From: an uncultured Sunxiuqinia sp.
Lineage (GTDB): Bacteria > Bacteroidota > Bacteroidia > Bacteroidales > Prolixibacteraceae
Length of the DNA stretch: 64,000 nt
Reading direction: 5' to 3'
Assembly: GCF_947495665.1 (NCBI RefSeq)
Contig: NZ_CANLZV010000003.1
Span: forward strand, 1 to 64,000
Positions 54,558 through 63,239 of this stretch are shown here, one piece after another. A program made the position numbers and the translations under genes. Numbering within the stretch: the first letter of the stretch is position 1; each line of letters starts with the position of its first letter. The notes under the pieces are model-generated. The model was given only the letters and a program-made list of their open reading frames with translations, searched no databases and was not told the DNA's origin.

Positions 54558-56024
54558 TTACAGTTCAAACCATTCTTCGGCTTTCAGATGATAGTCTTTT
54601 TCATCTTTATGGCGGAAGGTGTTGGTGCGGGGAACAGGCTCATAATTTTCGCAGTAGCTGCTGCTGTTAGTAATGATGTCTTTCAAGGCTTCAATAAATA
54701 AATTGACTTCCGCATTGGTCATTGTCGGATGGAGCGACCAACGCACCCAGCCGGGCTTCTCGGACATGTCGCCCAAGTTGATTTGTTCGGTAATTTCAGA
54801 AGAACGCTCGGCCGTTACTTCCAATAAGAAATGGCCGTAGGTGCCTGCACAAGCACAGCCGCCACGCACCTGAATGCCATATTGATCGTTGAGCAGCTGA
54901 ACTAACAGGTTGTAATGAATTCCGGGCACATAAAATGAAATGACCCCCAACCGGTCACGATCCTGATCGGCCAGAATTTTGACTTCCGGAATGCTGTCCA
55001 GCCCTTCGAAAGCAAGTTGCAACAACTCTTCCTCGCGGGCGCGGATGTTATCCATACCCATTTGATCTTTTAGTTGAAAGCAGAGAGCGGTCTTAATGGA
55101 TTGTAAAAAACCCGGTGTCCCACCATCTTCACGAGCTTCAATATTGTCCACATACTTGTATTTTCCCCAAGGGTTGGTCCAGTCTACCGTTCCGCCTCCG
55201 GGGTGGTCGGGTACGGTGTTGTGATACATCGATTTGTCGAATACCAGAACGCCGGAAGAGCCGGGACCCCCTAAGAATTTGTGCGGCGAAAACAGAATGG
55301 CATCCAACTTCATCATCGGGTCTTCGGGATGCATGTCTATCTCGTCATACGGGGCCGAAGCAGCAAAGTCAATGAAGGCTACGCCCCCAAATTCATGCAT
55401 AATTTTAGCCAGTTCGTAGTAGGGCGTACGAATTCCTGTTACGTTGGAACATGCCGTAAATGAGCCGATTTTAAACGGCCGGTCTTTATATTCTTCCAGT
55501 TTCTTGCGCAAATTTTCCGGTTTTACCAGCAGGTTTTCATCCGGCTCAATAATGACCACGTCAGCAATGGTTTCGTACCAGCTGGTGTGGTTCGAATGGT
55601 GCTCCATGTGCGTAATAAAAACCACTGGCTTTTCGCGTTCGTGGATACACTTTTTCCCCGATATTTTACCGCAGACCTTCAACCCTAGAATACGCTGAAA
55701 CTTATTAATAACTGTAGTCATTCCGAAGCCGGCGGTAATGATGACATCATTGGGCCCGGCATTGACATGTTTTTTTATGATCTGATGAGACAACTGATAG
55801 GCCTTGGTCATTAAGGCACCAGTTTCGCTGGTTTCGGTATGGGTGTTGGCTACAAACGGGCCAAATTGTTCCTGAAGCTTCTGTTCAATGGGACGGTACA
55901 AACGTCCGCTGGCAATCCAGTCGGCATAAAGTATTTTTTGGGTTCCAAACGGGCTTGTAAATGATTGGTCAATTCCAATGATGTTTTCCCGAAATGTGCT
56001 AAAATAGTTTTCCAGTTGACTCAT
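54558..56024 (-). CDS. Class V aminotransferase family protein (cysteine desulfurase-like)
   Basis: A 488-residue PLP enzyme of fold type I. The N-terminus ILYADWIASGRLYRPIEQKL is typical of the selenocysteine lyase/cysteine desulfurase branch. HMEHHSNHTSWYE near 150 and AFIDFAASAPYDEIDMH near 220 carry PLP contacts (His, Asp), and the PLP-binding Lys is in ILFSPHKFLGGPGSSG near 253. A Cys-rich GIQVRGGCACAGTYGH near 385 occupies the place of the desulfurase Cys loop. Length exceeds IscS/SufS (about 400) because of inserts. No sulfur-pathway genes are adjacent. The frame reaches 56072, but the ATG at 56024 (MSQLENYFSTFREN) begins the family-like sequence. Confidence 0.82.
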   Translation of the reverse strand: MSQLENYFSTFRENIIGIDQSFTSPFGTQKILYADWIASGRLYRPIEQKLQEQFGPFVANTHTETSETGALMTKAYQLSHQIIKKHVNAGPNDVIITAGFGMTTVINKFQRILGLKVCGKISGKKCIHEREKPVVFITHMEHHSNHTSWYETIADVVIIEPDENLLVKPENLRKKLEEYKDRPFKIGSFTACSNVTGIRTPYYELAKIMHEFGGVAFIDFAASAPYDEIDMHPEDPMMKLDAILFSPHKFLGGPGSSGVLVFDKSMYHNTVPDHPGGGTVDWTNPWGKYKYVDNIEAREDGGTPGFLQSIKTALCFQLKDQMGMDNIRAREEELLQLAFEGLDSIPEVKILADQDRDRLGVISFYVPGIHYNLLVQLLNDQYGIQVRGGCACAGTYGHFLLEVTAERSSEITEQINLGDMSEKPGWVRWSLHPTMTNAEVNLFIEALKDIITNSSSYCENYEPVPRTNTFRHKDEKDYHLKAEEWFEL

Positions 56025-56217
56025 CTTTCTTTTATATTCTACCACGGCAAAATAAGGTGTTTCAACTGACATATGAACAGAAAAAAGTCATTTTTTTTCA
56101 TTCAAAAAAGCAGGTGGGGGAAAACGATGGTGACAATTCGTCATTTTTTGGAAGTGGCACAGGCTTTGAAAATATGCAGCCGTAAAATTCGATGTTAAAC
56201 TAAAAAAATAAATAGCG

Positions 56218-58269
56218 ATGCAAAAAGGTAAAATTGGCGTTTCAAGTGACAATTTATTCCCGATCATCAAAAAGTTTTTATACTCAGATCACGATATTTT
56301 TCTTCGTGAAATTGTGTCAAATGCTGTTGATGCGACTCAAAAATTAAAAACATTGGCTGGCCGTGGCGAAACAAAAGCTTCAGTAGAAGATGCAAAAGTG
56401 CGGGTTTCGTTGGACGAAGAGAAAAAGACCATCACCGTTTCGGACAACGGGATTGGAATGACAGCCGATGAAATTGAAAAATACATCAACCAGATTGCTT
56501 TCTCGGGAGCCAATGAATTCCTTGAAAAATACGAGAACGATGCGAATGCGATTATTGGACATTTCGGATTGGGTTTCTATTCTTCTTTCATGGTTTCGGA
56601 CAAGGTGGAAATTGTCACTAAGTCGCACCAGGAAGGAGCTACTGCCGTAAAATGGTCATGCGATGGAAGTCCGGAATACAGCATTGAAGAGGCTGATCGT
56701 GATGGTGTGGGAACGGACATTATCATGTATGTGAATGAAGATTCCAAAGAATTCCTAAATAAGGAGAGGATTTCTGAAATTCTGAATAGATATTGTAAGT
56801 TTTTGCCGGTGCCAGTAGTGTTCGGAAAACAAACCGAATGGAAAGATGGCCAACAAGTGGAAACGGAAGAAGACAATCAGATCAATGAAACAAACCCAGC
56901 CTGGACCAAAGCTCCGGTTGATTTGAAAGAGGAAGATTATGCTTCGTTTTACCGCAAGCTTTACCCCATGGGCGATGATCCGTTGTTTAACATTCACCTG
57001 AATGTGGATTATCCATTCAACCTGACCGGAATTTTGTATTTCCCAAAATTGAAAAACAGCATCGAGGTTCAGAAGAATAAGATTCAACTGTACTCGAACC
57101 AGGTTTTTGTAACCGATTCGGTAGAAGGAATTGTACCCGAATTCCTGACCTTGCTGCATGGGGTGATTGACTCGCCGGATATTCCGTTGAACGTATCTCG
57201 TTCGTATTTGCAGAGCGATTCAAATGTGAAAAAGATTAGCAGCCACATCACTAAAAAAGTGGCCGATCGTTTGAACCAGTTGTTTAAAGACAACCGGGAA
57301 GATTTTGAGAAGAAATGGGATGACCTGAAGATTTTTATCGAATACGGAATGCTGACCGATGAAAAATTTGCTGAACGGGCGATGAACTTCTTCCTGTTTA
57401 AAAATACCGATGGAAAGTATTTCACTTTTGAAGAATATGAAAATCTGATTAAGGAAAACCAAACCAACAAGGACAACAACCTGGTTTACTTATATACCAG
57501 CAATATGGACGAGCAGTACACCTTTGTTCAAACGGCTAAAGATAAAGGATACGATGTGTTGGTGATGGATAATGTGCTGGCAACTCCGCTGCTGAATAAG
57601 TTTGAGCAGCAATACTCCGACAAGCGCTTTGTACGGGTTGACTCGGATGTGGTTGAAAACCTGATTCAGAAAGAAGAAGAAACAGAAAGCCTGAGCTGGG
57701 AAGAGAAAGAAGAGCTAAGTCCGATTTTCCAGGCCGTGTGTCCCGAAACGAATGGTGTAAACTACATTGTTGACTTTAAAAACATGGGGGAGAAGGGCCA
57801 GCCAATTGTGATTACCCGCAATGAATTCATGCGACGCATGAAAGACATGGGACAACTACAGGGTGGTATGAGCATGTATGGCGATTTGCCCGACAGCCTG
57901 AACCTGGTGGTTAACACGGCTCATCCGTTGGTGCAAAAAGTGTTGGAGGCCAAAGAAAACAAGATGGGCGAGGAGTTTATCACCATCAAAGATGAACTGG
58001 CCGGTAAAAAGCAAGAACGTCAGGAGTTGGAAAAAGCGAAAGAAGGAAAGAAAGAGGAAGAAGTTCCGGCAGCTGACAAAGAAAAACTGGAAGACCTTAG
58101 CAAAACGATTGCGGAACTGGAGCAGCAAAAGCGGGCAAAATTGACAGACTTCGGTAAACAGAATAAGCTGACCAAACAGTTGGTTGATTTGGCTTTGCTG
58201 GCTAACGGCATGCTGAAAGGCGAAGCGTTGGATCAGTTTGTGCGCCGTAGCGTTGAGCTGATCAAGTAG
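56218..58269 (+). CDS. htpG: Molecular chaperone HtpG (Hsp90)
   Basis: ATP-dependent cytoplasmic chaperone acting as a homodimer. The 683 residues are longer than E. coli HtpG (624), as in other Bacteroidota. The GHKL ATPase domain shows FLREIVSNAVDATQKLK near 22, VSDNGIGMTADEIEKYI near 75, AIIGHFGLGFYSSFMV near 110 and DGVGTDIIMYV near 160. The middle domain has NLTGILYFPK and GVIDSPDIPLNVSRSYLQ near 316, and the C-terminal dimer domain includes NTAHPLVQKVLE near 562. A charged stretch near 600 (KAKEGKKEEEVPAADKEKLE) is a species-specific insert. It is a single-gene unit with a terminator. Confidence 0.95.
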   Translation: MQKGKIGVSSDNLFPIIKKFLYSDHDIFLREIVSNAVDATQKLKTLAGRGETKASVEDAKVRVSLDEEKKTITVSDNGIGMTADEIEKYINQIAFSGANEFLEKYENDANAIIGHFGLGFYSSFMVSDKVEIVTKSHQEGATAVKWSCDGSPEYSIEEADRDGVGTDIIMYVNEDSKEFLNKERISEILNRYCKFLPVPVVFGKQTEWKDGQQVETEEDNQINETNPAWTKAPVDLKEEDYASFYRKLYPMGDDPLFNIHLNVDYPFNLTGILYFPKLKNSIEVQKNKIQLYSNQVFVTDSVEGIVPEFLTLLHGVIDSPDIPLNVSRSYLQSDSNVKKISSHITKKVADRLNQLFKDNREDFEKKWDDLKIFIEYGMLTDEKFAERAMNFFLFKNTDGKYFTFEEYENLIKENQTNKDNNLVYLYTSNMDEQYTFVQTAKDKGYDVLVMDNVLATPLLNKFEQQYSDKRFVRVDSDVVENLIQKEEETESLSWEEKEELSPIFQAVCPETNGVNYIVDFKNMGEKGQPIVITRNEFMRRMKDMGQLQGGMSMYGDLPDSLNLVVNTAHPLVQKVLEAKENKMGEEFITIKDELAGKKQERQELEKAKEGKKEEEVPAADKEKLEDLSKTIAELEQQKRAKLTDFGKQNKLTKQLVDLALLANGMLKGEALDQFVRRSVELIK

Positions 58270-58300
58270 ACCAGAATTCAAATAAAATTACTGAAGTACG

Positions 58301-58338
58301 AAAAAGAGCGATGGGGCTTTAGCCCGGTTGCTCTTTTT
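58301..58338 (+). terminator. Intrinsic terminator after htpG
   Basis: AAAGAGC pairs with GCTCTTT, with an inner GGGCTTTAGCCC hairpin, followed by T7 and G. Confidence 0.85.
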
Positions 58339-58382
58339 TTGTTTTCAAAGGATTTGGCGAGCATTGCAGAATGCAGCAAAAC

Positions 58383-58412
58383 AAAAACGCCCCCTTTGGT
58401 TGAAGGAGGCGC
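58383..58412 (-). terminator. Intrinsic terminator after the Lrp gene
   Basis: On the minus strand GCGCCTCCTT pairs, with one or two mismatches, with AAAGGGGGCG around CAACC, then runs into TTTTTGTTTT. It faces the htpG terminator, giving clean convergent stops. Confidence 0.75.
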
Positions 58413-58432
58413 TAAAGTTATTTTTTGTCTTA

Positions 58433-58915
58433 CTACTTAATCGGAACCTGGCGTTTGAATTCCATCTCCAATGAAATAAATGTTTCAGTTCGAGCAATGC
58501 CGTCAACCTCTTGCAATTCCTCATCGATAATGCGTTTGAGGTGGTTGTTGGTTTTGGTTTGTATTTTCACAAAAATAGCATACGAACCAGTGGTGTAGTG
58601 ACATTCAACAATCTCCGGAATCTTTTTCAGGGCTTCAACCACTTGGGTGTGGTATTTGGCCTTATCAAGGAAAAGTCCCATGTAAGCGCAAGTGTTATAC
58701 CCTAATTTAGAGGGATTAACAATAAATTCACTTCCTGAAACCACCCCCAAATTCAACAAGCGTTGCACACGTTGGTGAATAGCTGCACCCGAAACGCCAC
58801 ATTCGCGGGCTACCTCCAGGAAAGGAATTCGGGCATTTTTAGTTATTAACCGAAGGATTTTCTCATCCAACTCGTCAATTTGCGGTAGCGGAACTGTAGT
58901 ATGATCTTGATTCAT
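58433..58915 (-). CDS. Lrp/AsnC-family transcriptional regulator
   Basis: A 160-residue DNA-binding regulator responding to amino acids. The N-terminal helix-turn-helix is IDELDEKILRLITKNARI and FLEVARECGVSGAAIHQRVQ, near residues 10-50, with NLGVVSGSEFIVNPSKLGY leading out. The C-terminal RAM (ligand-binding) domain runs from about 75, with VVEALKKIPEIVECHYTTGS and a final VDGIARTETFISLEME. The family forms dimers to octamers and can act locally or globally. It is flanked by htpG (convergent) and an MscS-type channel upstream on the same strand, with a long AT-rich gap between, so it is probably alone. Confidence 0.9.
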   Translation of the reverse strand: MNQDHTTVPLPQIDELDEKILRLITKNARIPFLEVARECGVSGAAIHQRVQRLLNLGVVSGSEFIVNPSKLGYNTCAYMGLFLDKAKYHTQVVEALKKIPEIVECHYTTGSYAIFVKIQTKTNNHLKRIIDEELQEVDGIARTETFISLEMEFKRQVPIK

Positions 58916-59123
58916 TCTTAATATTTTTTCAACTTCGAAACTAAAAGCTAAAGATATAAAAAATCAACTATAATTAATTAACCGTATTTTATTGCAGGTC
59001 ATTTGTTATGATTCGTAAGTAAATGCGAAAAGATGGTTATAAAATAGTTGTTTTAGATCTTGTCGGCGAAAATAGTTTATTTTTTTTAAATAGCGCCTTT
59101 CGGATCATTGAAAAATCACACCC

Positions 59124-60401
59124 TTACGCGTTCTTTTGAATGGGCGTAATTGCTTGATTTAAAAGGTCGGTAATGTCGTTACCACTTGGACTTTGGAATA
59201 TCCGCAGTCCGAATTCCGGTAAAATGGCCAGTACATGATCCATGATATCGGCTTGGATCTCTTCATATTTTGCCCATTCCTGATCTTTACTGAAGACATA
59301 AAATTCCAAAGGCAATCCCTTTTCAGAGGGTTGCAGGTGACGAACCAAAAACGTCATATCCTGATGAATTTTAGGATGCTGACGCAAATAGTTTTCCAGG
59401 TAATGACGAAAAATACCCAGGTTGGTTTGTCGCCGCCCATTGTAAACGTCACCTTCTTCAATATTTAATTTCTTGTTGTGTTCCTTAATTTCTTTTTCGC
59501 GCTGCTGCAGATAATCTTTTAGCAGGTAGAAACGATTTAGCTTATCCAGTAGGGCCTGATCGCAAAAACGTACGCTTCGCATATCCAAATTAACCGAGCG
59601 TTTAATGCGACGTCCGCCGGATTCTTCCATTCCCACCCAGTTGTTAAACGATTCGGACACCAAAGCGTAGGTTGGAATGGTGGTAATGGTTTTGTCCCAG
59701 TTTTGCACTTTTACCGTGTTTAGGCTGATGTCAATAACGGTACCATCGGCGTTGTGGCTGGGCATGGCAATCCAGTCGCCTGGCTTAAGCATCTTGTTGG
59801 CCGATAGTTGAATACTGGCAACCAGACTTAAGATGGTATCTTTAAAAACCAAGAGTAAGACCGCCGCAATGGCACCCAAACCTCCAATCAGGAAAAGGGG
59901 TGATTTCCCGATTAGAATAGAAATCACAAAAATAATGGAGATGCAAATGATTAGAATCTGAAGCAGCTGGATGTATCCTTTGATGGGGCGGTTAGCAGCG
60001 TAGGGGGTGGTTTGGTAAATATCGTTGGCGGCATTAGCGAACCTTACGGCAAACAGGGTAAAGATGCCGATAAAATAGATTCGGGAAAGGCCGAGCAGGA
60101 AACTACTGATAAATTCACTGTCCGAGAAATCGTGGGTGTAATACAGCAAAAATGCCGATGAAAGGTGCGCCAATGCACTAAAAACTTTGCGTTTAACAAG
60201 GAAGTCATCCCATTGTGTTTTTGTTTTCGAAACAAACTGATGAACCACCTTGGCCAGAATGCGACGTGTGAGCCAATGGGCGGCACGTGCTACCAGAAAT
60301 AAAACGATAAGACAGGAAAATATGGCAATTGAATTTGCGGCGCCATCAGGAACATTCATATCCCGAAGCAAGGTTTTGAAAAATGTCAAGAGGTAGTTCA
60401 T
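59124..60401 (-). CDS. MscS-family mechanosensitive channel (YbdG/MscM-like)
   Basis: A 425-residue inner-membrane channel that releases solutes upon hypo-osmotic shock. Five hydrophobic segments occupy about residues 20-190 (SIAIFSCLIVLFLVARAAH, LLQILIICISIIFVISILIG and the pore-lining LFLIGGLGAIAAVLLLVFKD). The MscS beta domain follows: LVASIQLSANKMLKPGDWI near 190 and TVIDISLNTVKVQNWDKTIT, with a YbdG-type insert (ESFNNWVGMEESGGRRIKRS) near 250. The C-terminal part has EFYVFSKDQEWAKYEEIQAD near 370. Divergent from the M64 peptidase gene, with 67 bp between start codons. Confidence 0.88.
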   Translation of the reverse strand: MNYLLTFFKTLLRDMNVPDGAANSIAIFSCLIVLFLVARAAHWLTRRILAKVVHQFVSKTKTQWDDFLVKRKVFSALAHLSSAFLLYYTHDFSDSEFISSFLLGLSRIYFIGIFTLFAVRFANAANDIYQTTPYAANRPIKGYIQLLQILIICISIIFVISILIGKSPLFLIGGLGAIAAVLLLVFKDTILSLVASIQLSANKMLKPGDWIAMPSHNADGTVIDISLNTVKVQNWDKTITTIPTYALVSESFNNWVGMEESGGRRIKRSVNLDMRSVRFCDQALLDKLNRFYLLKDYLQQREKEIKEHNKKLNIEEGDVYNGRRQTNLGIFRHYLENYLRQHPKIHQDMTFLVRHLQPSEKGLPLEFYVFSKDQEWAKYEEIQADIMDHVLAILPEFGLRIFQSPSGNDITDLLNQAITPIQKNA

Positions 60402-60468
60402 ATGATAAAGATCAAAGGAATTTGTAGAATTGTGATTATTTTTAGGAGTTAAAATTAATGATTTTGTT

Positions 60469-61752
60469 ATGATTATAAAATGGAGATTACTCAGTTTTGT
60501 ACTTGTGATTCTTCCTCAGTTTTTATTGGCCCGGGGCGATTTCTCAGAATACTTCATAAACAAGACTTTACGGATTGATTATTTGTTGGGAGGCACTGAT
60601 CAAACGGCTGAAGTCGTTATCAAACAACTCAAAAAGGAACCTTATTATGGAGGTTCACATGTGAATTTAGTGGAGGCGAACACCAAGGGGACTTACCGTT
60701 ACCAGCTGGTTGATGTGGCCACGGATGAGGTGATTTTCTCCAGAGGATTTTGTCCCATCTTTCAGGAGTGGCAGGCCACTGAGGAAGCCAAAAAGCAAAA
60801 AGGAAGCTTTTACCAGGTGGCTGTTTGTCCGTTTCCTAAAAAGATCTGTCGGTTTATTATTGAACAACGGAATTGGGAAGGGGTGTTTGAACCTGTTTTC
60901 AAGACCGAAATTGATCCGGACAATTATTTCATTTTGGATGAGCAGGTTCCTGATTATGAAGTGGAGAACTTGTTAGAAAATGGAAACCCCAAAACGAAGG
61001 TTGATGTGGTGATTTTGCCGGAGGGTTATACCGCCGATGAAATGGATAAGTTTTTAACCGATGCCCGTCGTATGCTCAAGGCCTTGTTTGAAACGCAGCC
61101 TTTCAAACGTCATCAGAAGGATTTTAACTGGTATGCCGTGAAAGTTCCTTCCGTCGAGGCCGGAACCGATATTCCCGGAGAATACATCTATAAGAACACA
61201 GCTTTTAATTCGCATTTTTATACCTTCGACACGCCCCGCTATCTGACGACCCAGGATATGCTCTCTATTCATGATGCGGCCTCTGTTGTGCCCTACGACC
61301 ATATCTATTTATTGGTGAATACCGATCGGTATGGTGGTGGCGGCTTTTACAATTTTCTTTCAATTACTTCGGTTGATGATCCGCTGGCGGAAAAGGTGTT
61401 TATCCATGAGTTTGGGCATGGTTTTGCCGGACTGGCCGATGAGTATTACACTTCGGGAGTGGCCTACAGCGACTATTACAACCTGGAGGTTGAACCTTGG
61501 GAAGCCAACATTACCACCTTGGTTAATTTCCAGTCGAAGTGGGCCGAGCTGATTGATGACGCAACGCCCCAGCCAACGCCCCGTATCGCCAAATATGATG
61601 ATGTGGTTGGTTTATTTGAAGGCGGTGGCTACAGCGAAAAAGGAATTTACAGTCCGGTCATGGATTGCCGCATGAAGAGTAACGGCCCCAAGGGCTTTTG
61701 CCCGGTCTGCCAGCAAGCCATTGAACAAGTAATTGACTGGCATTGCAAATAA
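60469..61752 (+). CDS. Secreted M64-family zinc peptidase (IgA-peptidase-like)
   Basis: A 427-residue exported metallopeptidase. A signal peptide (LSFVLVILPQFLLARG) is followed by an N-terminal beta domain of about 150 residues (peptidase_M64_N type: KTLRIDYLLGGTDQTAEV) and the M64 catalytic domain. The zinc site is the extended metzincin-like motif HEFGHGFAGLADEY with His313, Glu314 and His317, preceded by VDVVILPEGYTADEMDKF near 178. Met in SPVMDCRMKSNGPKGFC near 397 is a likely Met-turn, and Cys pairs nearby may stabilise it. In Bacteroides such enzymes cleave immunoglobulin A in one case; here the target is unknown. It ends with a terminator, next to the 22-bp repeat. Confidence 0.9.
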   Translation: MIIKWRLLSFVLVILPQFLLARGDFSEYFINKTLRIDYLLGGTDQTAEVVIKQLKKEPYYGGSHVNLVEANTKGTYRYQLVDVATDEVIFSRGFCPIFQEWQATEEAKKQKGSFYQVAVCPFPKKICRFIIEQRNWEGVFEPVFKTEIDPDNYFILDEQVPDYEVENLLENGNPKTKVDVVILPEGYTADEMDKFLTDARRMLKALFETQPFKRHQKDFNWYAVKVPSVEAGTDIPGEYIYKNTAFNSHFYTFDTPRYLTTQDMLSIHDAASVVPYDHIYLLVNTDRYGGGGFYNFLSITSVDDPLAEKVFIHEFGHGFAGLADEYYTSGVAYSDYYNLEVEPWEANITTLVNFQSKWAELIDDATPQPTPRIAKYDDVVGLFEGGGYSEKGIYSPVMDCRMKSNGPKGFCPVCQQAIEQVIDWHCK

Positions 61753-61760
61753 TCGTTAAA

Positions 61761-61795
61761 ATAAAGCCCTTCCGGGAAAATCGGAAGGGCTTTAT
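61761..61795 (+). terminator. Intrinsic terminator after the M64 peptidase
   Basis: ATAAAGCCCTTCCG (61761-61774) pairs with CGGAAGGGCTTTAT (61782-61795), 14 of 14 bases, around a 7-base loop. The U-run is short (TTTATT). It abuts the first 22-bp repeat unit. Confidence 0.85.
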
Positions 61796-61796
61796 T

Positions 61797-61950
61797 GGGT
61801 GCCTTACTCAGGCTGCTTGAGTATGCTGGCCGGAAGGCTTGGGTGCCTTACCCACGATGCTTGGTCGCACTGGTCAGGATGCTTGGGCACACTAGCCAAG
61901 GAGTATGGGAGCCTTGCTCAGACGCTTTGGGTACACTGCTCAATCAATCG
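61797..61950. repeat. Seven degenerate 22-bp tandem units
   Basis: Units start at 61797, 61819, 61841, 61863, 61885, 61907 and 61929, exactly 22 bp apart. G1, T9 and C13 are invariant; G2, G3, C6, A14 and T22 hold in six of seven. Positions 5, 8, 10 and 12 change only by transitions (R, Y, R, Y) and position 11 only between C and G. A rough consensus is GGGYRCMYTRSYCAGGATGCTT. The period is not a multiple of 3, so overlapping open frames here are unlikely to be genes. It lies between two convergent genes, with no obvious promoter or terminator inside. Confidence 0.8.
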
Positions 61951-61997
61951 GACCAGCGGTGGAATTCAAAAAGGAAACCACTTCTTTGCTGCTGGTG

Positions 61998-62333
61998 TTA
62001 TTCTTTTGTTTTTTGGGCTTGCATCCAGTAGCCGGCTACCAATCCCAGTCCTCCAAACAGGAAGATCATGGAGACATAAGCCGTGCCCTCTTCAAGCGAG
62101 GTGACATTATCCAAAATATTTCCGAACAATACTCCCAGAGCTACACCAATAAATAACAAGCCAGTTTTCAGTGTCAGAAAATTGGACACTTTGCCTGCTC
62201 CCTTAAAAATTGTAGGGTCAGTTCCCTTTTCAATCATCGCCATCCGTTCTTTGTTGCGGGTTGTCAGAAAGACGTACACCATGGCAAAGATAAAAGCGAA
62301 AAAACTTACGGGTATTACAATTGCTTCGTTCAT
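61998..62333 (-). CDS. Small membrane protein (DUF6249-like)
   Basis: A 111-residue protein with three hydrophobic segments: VIPVSFFAFIFAMVYVFLTT at 6-25, LLFIGVALGVLFGNIL near 58-73 and AYVSMIFLFGGLGLVAGYWM near 85-104. A basic cytoplasmic loop RNKERMAMIEKGTDPTIF lies between the first two. This layout is that of DUF6249-type proteins found next to ECF sigma factor genes in Bacteroidota. The ECF gene starts 296 bp away on the opposite strand, so a functional link is plausible but unproven. Role unknown. Confidence 0.75.
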   Translation of the reverse strand: MNEAIVIPVSFFAFIFAMVYVFLTTRNKERMAMIEKGTDPTIFKGAGKVSNFLTLKTGLLFIGVALGVLFGNILDNVTSLEEGTAYVSMIFLFGGLGLVAGYWMQAQKTKE

Positions 62334-62629
62334 AACTTTATGTTTTAATTGTTTCTTTTCATTTTTGTCGACCTTATGACGCAGCTTTTGGGAGTGGGTT
62401 ACAAGCCTTTTACTTTTTTTTAGATCAATTTAATTTCAAGGGGCTTGCTTTTGGGGTGTTGGAGGATTGATTTTTGCTTTTCCCATACTTTGCTTTTCGC
62501 TTAAGCAATTTTTGAGCGTATAACTTTTTTCCCGCAGGAAATAGCAGCCTGATTGAAGTATGCCTGAAATCAATCAAAATTTTCGTATTTTTTGTAACCG
62601 AAGGTCAAATCACTCGTCAAAAATGTAGC
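62334..62629. other. Divergent intergenic region before the ECF sigma gene
   Basis: AT-rich 296 bp. TATTTTTTG at 62586-62594 is one base longer than the TAnnTTTG consensus and is 35 bp before the sigma-factor ATG. No other structure or coding frame seen. Confidence 0.4.
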
Positions 62630-63205
62630 ATGAACCTAAAGGATGATCATTATTACATTGAGCAGGTGAGGGGAGGCAACAGTTCTGCCTTTTCGTATTT
62701 GGTTGAAAAGTACCGGGATATGGTCTATGGCTTAGCGTTGAAAATGCTGAAAAACACAGAAGATGCAGAAGAGCTGGCGCAAGATACTTTTGTTAAGGCC
62801 TTTCAGTCCATCGGAACGTACAAGGGAAATTCGAAGTTTTCGACCTGGCTTTACCGGATTACCTACAATGGGGCGATCACGATTCTGCGAAAGCGTAAAG
62901 TCGAAATCCATTCCCTGGATGAGCAGCAACTGTCGGATCAGGATGAAATGAGTATCCATAGCCGGCTGCATGAAATTGACAAGGAAGAATTGGGCCGAAG
63001 TTTGAAAAAGGCTTTGGAAACCTTGCCCGAGGACGACCAGGTGCTGATCACCTTGTTTTATTACGAAGAACAACGGGTGGAAGACATCGTGCAGATTACA
63101 GGATTGAGTGAGAGCAATGTGAAGGTGAAAATATACCGGGCACGAAAGAAAATGTATAGCTTTTTGAAAGAAAACCTGGAAGAAGCTGTTTTTAATGAAT
63201 TGTAA
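62630..63205 (+). CDS. ECF-family RNA polymerase sigma factor
   Basis: A 191-residue sigma-70 of the extracytoplasmic-function group. Region 2 is FSYLVEKYRDMVYGLALKML and AEELAQDTFVKAFQSIGTY, with KFSTWLYRITYNGAITILRK after it; region 4 is LPEDDQVLITLFYYEEQRVE and IVQITGLSESNVKVKIYRAR. The linker is of normal length. The gene is followed 34 bp later by a small membrane protein that may control it. Targets are not visible. Confidence 0.92.
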   Translation: MNLKDDHYYIEQVRGGNSSAFSYLVEKYRDMVYGLALKMLKNTEDAEELAQDTFVKAFQSIGTYKGNSKFSTWLYRITYNGAITILRKRKVEIHSLDEQQLSDQDEMSIHSRLHEIDKEELGRSLKKALETLPEDDQVLITLFYYEEQRVEDIVQITGLSESNVKVKIYRARKKMYSFLKENLEEAVFNEL

Positions 63206-63239
63206 GGAGACATTGTAAACGGAAGAGAAAGGACACGAT

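Noticed and set aside
61797-61950. CRISPR array
   Set aside because: Units are contiguous with no spacers, are not near-identical, and no cas genes are present.
61795-62156. Overlapping open frames in three phases across the 22-bp repeat
   Set aside because: The period is not divisible by 3, the frames extend by turns into the convergent membrane-protein gene, and their residues do not repeat; the array looks non-coding.
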